Below, piece after piece: positions 34,118-36,529 of a stretch of DNA of 36,529 nt (position 1 is its first letter; each line of letters begins with the position of its first letter). Position numbers and translations under genes: made by a program. The stretch comes from Lactococcus garvieae (lineage in GTDB: Bacteria; Bacillota; Bacilli; Lactobacillales; Streptococcaceae), in assembly GCF_016758115.1 (NCBI RefSeq), contig NZ_WIVG01000021.1, forward strand, positions 1 to 36,529, read 5' to 3'. The notes below the pieces were generated by a model. That model was given only the letters and a program-made list of their open reading frames with translations, had not been told where the DNA came from and ran no database searches.

Positions 34118-35086
34118 ATGAAGATGTTTAAAAAAGTGCTGGCAGGTACAATCTTAGCAGGTGCCATTTTAACACTTGCAGCATGCGGTCAAACAGGCCT
34201 AGGCAATGAAGGCGGTGGTAACAATGGTGGTACCACTAAAAAAGCGGCAGATGAATTGAACATTGGTGTATCAATTTCTACAACGAATAATCCATATTTT
34301 GTGGCGATGGATAAAGGGATTAAAGATGCTGCAGAAAAGGCTGGCACAGAGATTAATGTCTCAGATGCACAAAATGATGCTGCTAAACAAACCAATGATG
34401 TACAAAACTTCATCAGCCAAAATGTTGATGCGATTTTGATTAATCCAGTAGATTCTGATGCTATTGTACCAGCGATTGAAGCTGCTAACAACGCGAATAT
34501 TCCGGTTATCCTTATGGACCGCGGCGCTTCAGGTGGTGAAGTATTGACAACAGTTGCTTCAGACAATGTTGAAGCAGGTAAAATGGCAGCAGAATTTATC
34601 GCCAAAGAAGCAGGTAAAAATGCAAAAACACTACAACTTTCAGGTACACCAGGAGCCTCTTCAACAATTGACCGCGGTAAAGGCTTTGACAACGCTGCCA
34701 AAGATACACTTGATGTTCTCTCAAGTCAATCTGCAAACTTTGACCGTGCAACAGCTTTGAATACTACTCAAAATATGCTCCAAGCAAACAAAGATGTTCA
34801 AGCAATCTTTGCACAAAATGACGAGATGGCCCTTGGTGCTGCACAAGCCGTTAAAGCAGCTGGTTTGTCTGATGTGATTATCGTTGGTATCGATGGACAG
34901 CCAGATGCCCAAGAAGCAATCAAAGAAGGTCGCTTGACAGCAACAGTAGCGCAACAACCAGCTAAAATGGGCGAAATTGCACTTCAAGCAGCAATTGATC
35001 ACTTTGAAGGTAAAGACGTAGAGAAAACTACCGTTTCCCCAATCTTCCTTGTAACCAAGGAAAACGTTGGTGAACACAACTGGTAA
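34118..35086 (+). CDS. rbsB: Ribose-binding lipoprotein
   Basis: A 322-residue sugar-binding lipoprotein of the Peripla_BP_4 family. The signal peptide ends in LAAC with Cys23 as the lipid attachment site, followed by a Gly/Asn-rich linker (about 25-40). The mature domain begins LNIGVSISTTNNPYFVAMDKG and contains NPVDSDAIVPAIEAANNANI and MDRGASGG, as in other RbsB proteins, and IVGIDGQPDAQEAI near the C-terminus. Ribosome binding site AGGAG. It is the last gene of the operon. Confidence 0.95.
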   Translation: MKMFKKVLAGTILAGAILTLAACGQTGLGNEGGGNNGGTTKKAADELNIGVSISTTNNPYFVAMDKGIKDAAEKAGTEINVSDAQNDAAKQTNDVQNFISQNVDAILINPVDSDAIVPAIEAANNANIPVILMDRGASGGEVLTTVASDNVEAGKMAAEFIAKEAGKNAKTLQLSGTPGASSTIDRGKGFDNAAKDTLDVLSSQSANFDRATALNTTQNMLQANKDVQAIFAQNDEMALGAAQAVKAAGLSDVIIVGIDGQPDAQEAIKEGRLTATVAQQPAKMGEIALQAAIDHFEGKDVEKTTVSPIFLVTKENVGEHNW

Positions 35087-35199
35087 TGAAGTAAAAATAA
35101 TTAAGTGCATTTGACAAGTTATAAACAAACAGCTGACTACCTAAGTCTGATTAAGAGGAAAGGTCAGCAACTTGATATGGATAAAGCTCATCACACTAC

Positions 35200-35225
35200 A
35201 AACCACCCGTTTCATGGGTGGTTTT
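35200..35225 (+). terminator. rbs operon terminator
   Basis: Perfect 9-bp arms AAACCACCC / GGGTGGTTT with a 7-nt loop and a T tract. It lies 114 nt after the rbsB stop; the stretch between has no gene. Confidence 0.85.
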
Positions 35226-35358
35226 AGCTTTGGAATATCTTTTTGAATAAAAAATTGAAATTTCTTACTTTTAAAAACTTAAAAAATCTCTATAATTGTC
35301 TTCTTTTGACCTTCTCTTCAACTATTTTTGAAATAAACAGAAATTATTCGCAAAGATG

Positions 35359-35387
35359 TTGACTTGCTACTTTCCGAGTGATATAAT
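35359..35387 (+). promoter_or_regulatory. xerS promoter, leaderless
   Basis: TTGACT at 35359-35364, a 17-bp spacer and TATAAT at 35382-35387 with an extended TG. The ATG is only 6 nt further, so the message should have no leader. The rest of 35226-35358 is AT-rich and without genes. Confidence 0.75.
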
Positions 35388-35393
35388 AGATTT

Positions 35394-36473
35394 ATGACTA
35401 AAAATGTGCAAAATAAAATAGAATCCTTACTTGATATAATGCCTAAATACGTTCAGGAATTTTATCACTCTAAAGCTTCTGTGCCTTATTCACCCAATAC
35501 ATTGTTGGCTTACTTGGAAGAGTATCGACGTTTTTTTAGCTGGTTGATTGATTCAGATGCCATATCTGGCGCAAAGTCCATAACTCAAATCTCCCTCGAT
35601 GCCTTGGCTAAGTTACCCAAATCTGATGTGGAATCTTATATTATGTTCCTCAGAACCAAAGAAAAAGGAAATGGACAGGAAAAATACAAAAAATACGGGA
35701 TTTCACAGGTATCCATTAATCGTGCTGTTTCAGCCCTTTCAAGTCTCTTTAACTATCTCACAGTTGAGTCTGAAGATGAAAATGGAGAGTCTTATTTCGA
35801 CCGAAATGTCATGAAACGCATCAAAGTTAAGGCAAAAACAAGGTCGCTATCTGCTCGTGCGGAGGCTATGAAACCTAAGTTATTTTTAGGTGATGAAACG
35901 CAAGCTTTCCTTGACTTTATCCAGGAAGAGTATCCTAAGACACTCAAAGCACGTGCACTCACCTCCTATAACCAAAATGTTGAACGTGATCTGGCTATGA
36001 TTGCTCTCTTCTTGTCTACAGGTGTGCGTTTGTCTGAACTTGTGAATACCAACCTAAAAGACCTTAACCTAAATACGATGACAATTGAAGTTATGCGTAA
36101 GGGAGGCTTTGTAGACTCAGTGAATATTGCGCCATTCGCAAAGCCTTATCTAGAGAATTACCTAGCAATTCGTGAACAGCGCTACAAAGCTGAAAAGCAT
36201 AATATAGAGCTCTTTTTGACTAATTACAGACAGGAAGCGAAACGCATCGGTGCTTCTTCTGTTGAGGCATTGGTGGCCAAATACTCCGCAGCCTTTAAAA
36301 TTCGCGTGACCCCACATAAACTGCGCCATACCCTTGCCACAAGGCTTTACGCAGAAACAAAATCGCCTAATCTGGTTGCCAATCAGCTTGGCCATACTTC
36401 TAATTCAACGGTCACTTCGCAGTATATTTCAGTACTTTCCGATGAGGCAAAAGATGGATTGGCAGATTTGTAA
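35394..36473 (+). CDS. xerS: Tyrosine recombinase XerS
   Basis: A 359-residue tyrosine recombinase of the single-protein XerS type used by streptococci and lactococci to resolve chromosome dimers, in place of XerCD. The N-terminal SAM-like domain covers about 15-130. The catalytic set is R212 (STGVRLSEL), K236, H308 and R311 (PHKLRHTLATRLY), H334 (LGHTS) and the nucleophile Y344 (TSQYISV). Length is that of XerS (about 356), longer than XerC or XerD. The ATG lies 6 nt after the -10 with no ribosome binding site, so translation is probably leaderless. Its recombination site is usually next to the gene. Confidence 0.95.
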   Translation: MTKNVQNKIESLLDIMPKYVQEFYHSKASVPYSPNTLLAYLEEYRRFFSWLIDSDAISGAKSITQISLDALAKLPKSDVESYIMFLRTKEKGNGQEKYKKYGISQVSINRAVSALSSLFNYLTVESEDENGESYFDRNVMKRIKVKAKTRSLSARAEAMKPKLFLGDETQAFLDFIQEEYPKTLKARALTSYNQNVERDLAMIALFLSTGVRLSELVNTNLKDLNLNTMTIEVMRKGGFVDSVNIAPFAKPYLENYLAIREQRYKAEKHNIELFLTNYRQEAKRIGASSVEALVAKYSAAFKIRVTPHKLRHTLATRLYAETKSPNLVANQLGHTSNSTVTSQYISVLSDEAKDGLADL

Positions 36474-36529
36474 GAAAAAAGATTGGAGTGAACAGCTCCT
36501 GTTAAAATGGACAAGAAATAAAAAAATAT

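Noticed and set aside
34189-34701. 170-codon antisense frame opposite rbsB
   Set aside because: It mirrors rbsB codons, has no ribosome binding site or promoter, and shows no family features.

Overview
The window reads as chromosomal DNA of a low-GC Gram-positive coccus, most likely a Lactococcus (the L. garvieae / L. petauri group is my best guess). The reasons are an XerS-type recombinase, a ribose operon in the order rbsRKDACB, CtsR control of clpB, a stand-alone Spx, an MntR/MntH pair, strong GGAGG ribosome binding sites and TTGACA/TATAAT promoters. The genus call rests on recognising protein families, not on a search.

Layout. 1-6.7 kb: HdeD-like membrane protein, an Rrf2 regulator with an NAD(P)-binding partner, clpB, ndk and an MFS exporter. 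6.7-9.1 kb (minus strand): mntR then mntH. 9.1-12.1 kb: an intergenic stretch with a promoter, a GCACA x6 tract and a terminator, then an LPXTG surface protein with three InlB-type repeats, then an unrecognised protein with internal repeats. 12.1-15 kb: spx with an unusual leader, a ferredoxin-like/GNAT pair, a divergent flavin disulfide reductase and a probable small RNA. 15.0-15.6 kb: remains of an ABC transporter. 15.7-20.9 kb: rsgA with a leader peptide, proBA and a lipoprotein fumarate-reductase-like flavoprotein. 21-21.4 kb: an IS3-family scar joined to a TetR fragment. 21.5-29.1 kb: a decayed myo-inositol operon. 29.3-35.2 kb: a complete ribose operon. 35.4-36.5 kb: xerS.

The two sugar loci contrast. 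The ribose operon is intact (repressor, kinase, pyranase, ABC importer), with a catabolite-response element on its -10 and a LacI-type operator just downstream. The inositol operon keeps iolR, iolA, iolB and two iolG genes, but iolC and iolD have collapsed into one in-frame hybrid that lacks the catalytic parts of both enzymes. No iolE, iolJ or inositol transporter is present in the window.

The observations I would follow first are the iolC'-'iolD hybrid, a ~60-nt small RNA candidate with an exposed CACCUCC sequence (14886-14944), the GCACA-repeat transcript ahead of the surface protein (9331-9427), the rsgA leader with a 17-codon peptide and competing stems (15707-15825), three genes that look leaderless, and a perfect 10+10 bp palindrome in the spx leader. 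None of these is proven as a new system. They are sequence-level candidates.
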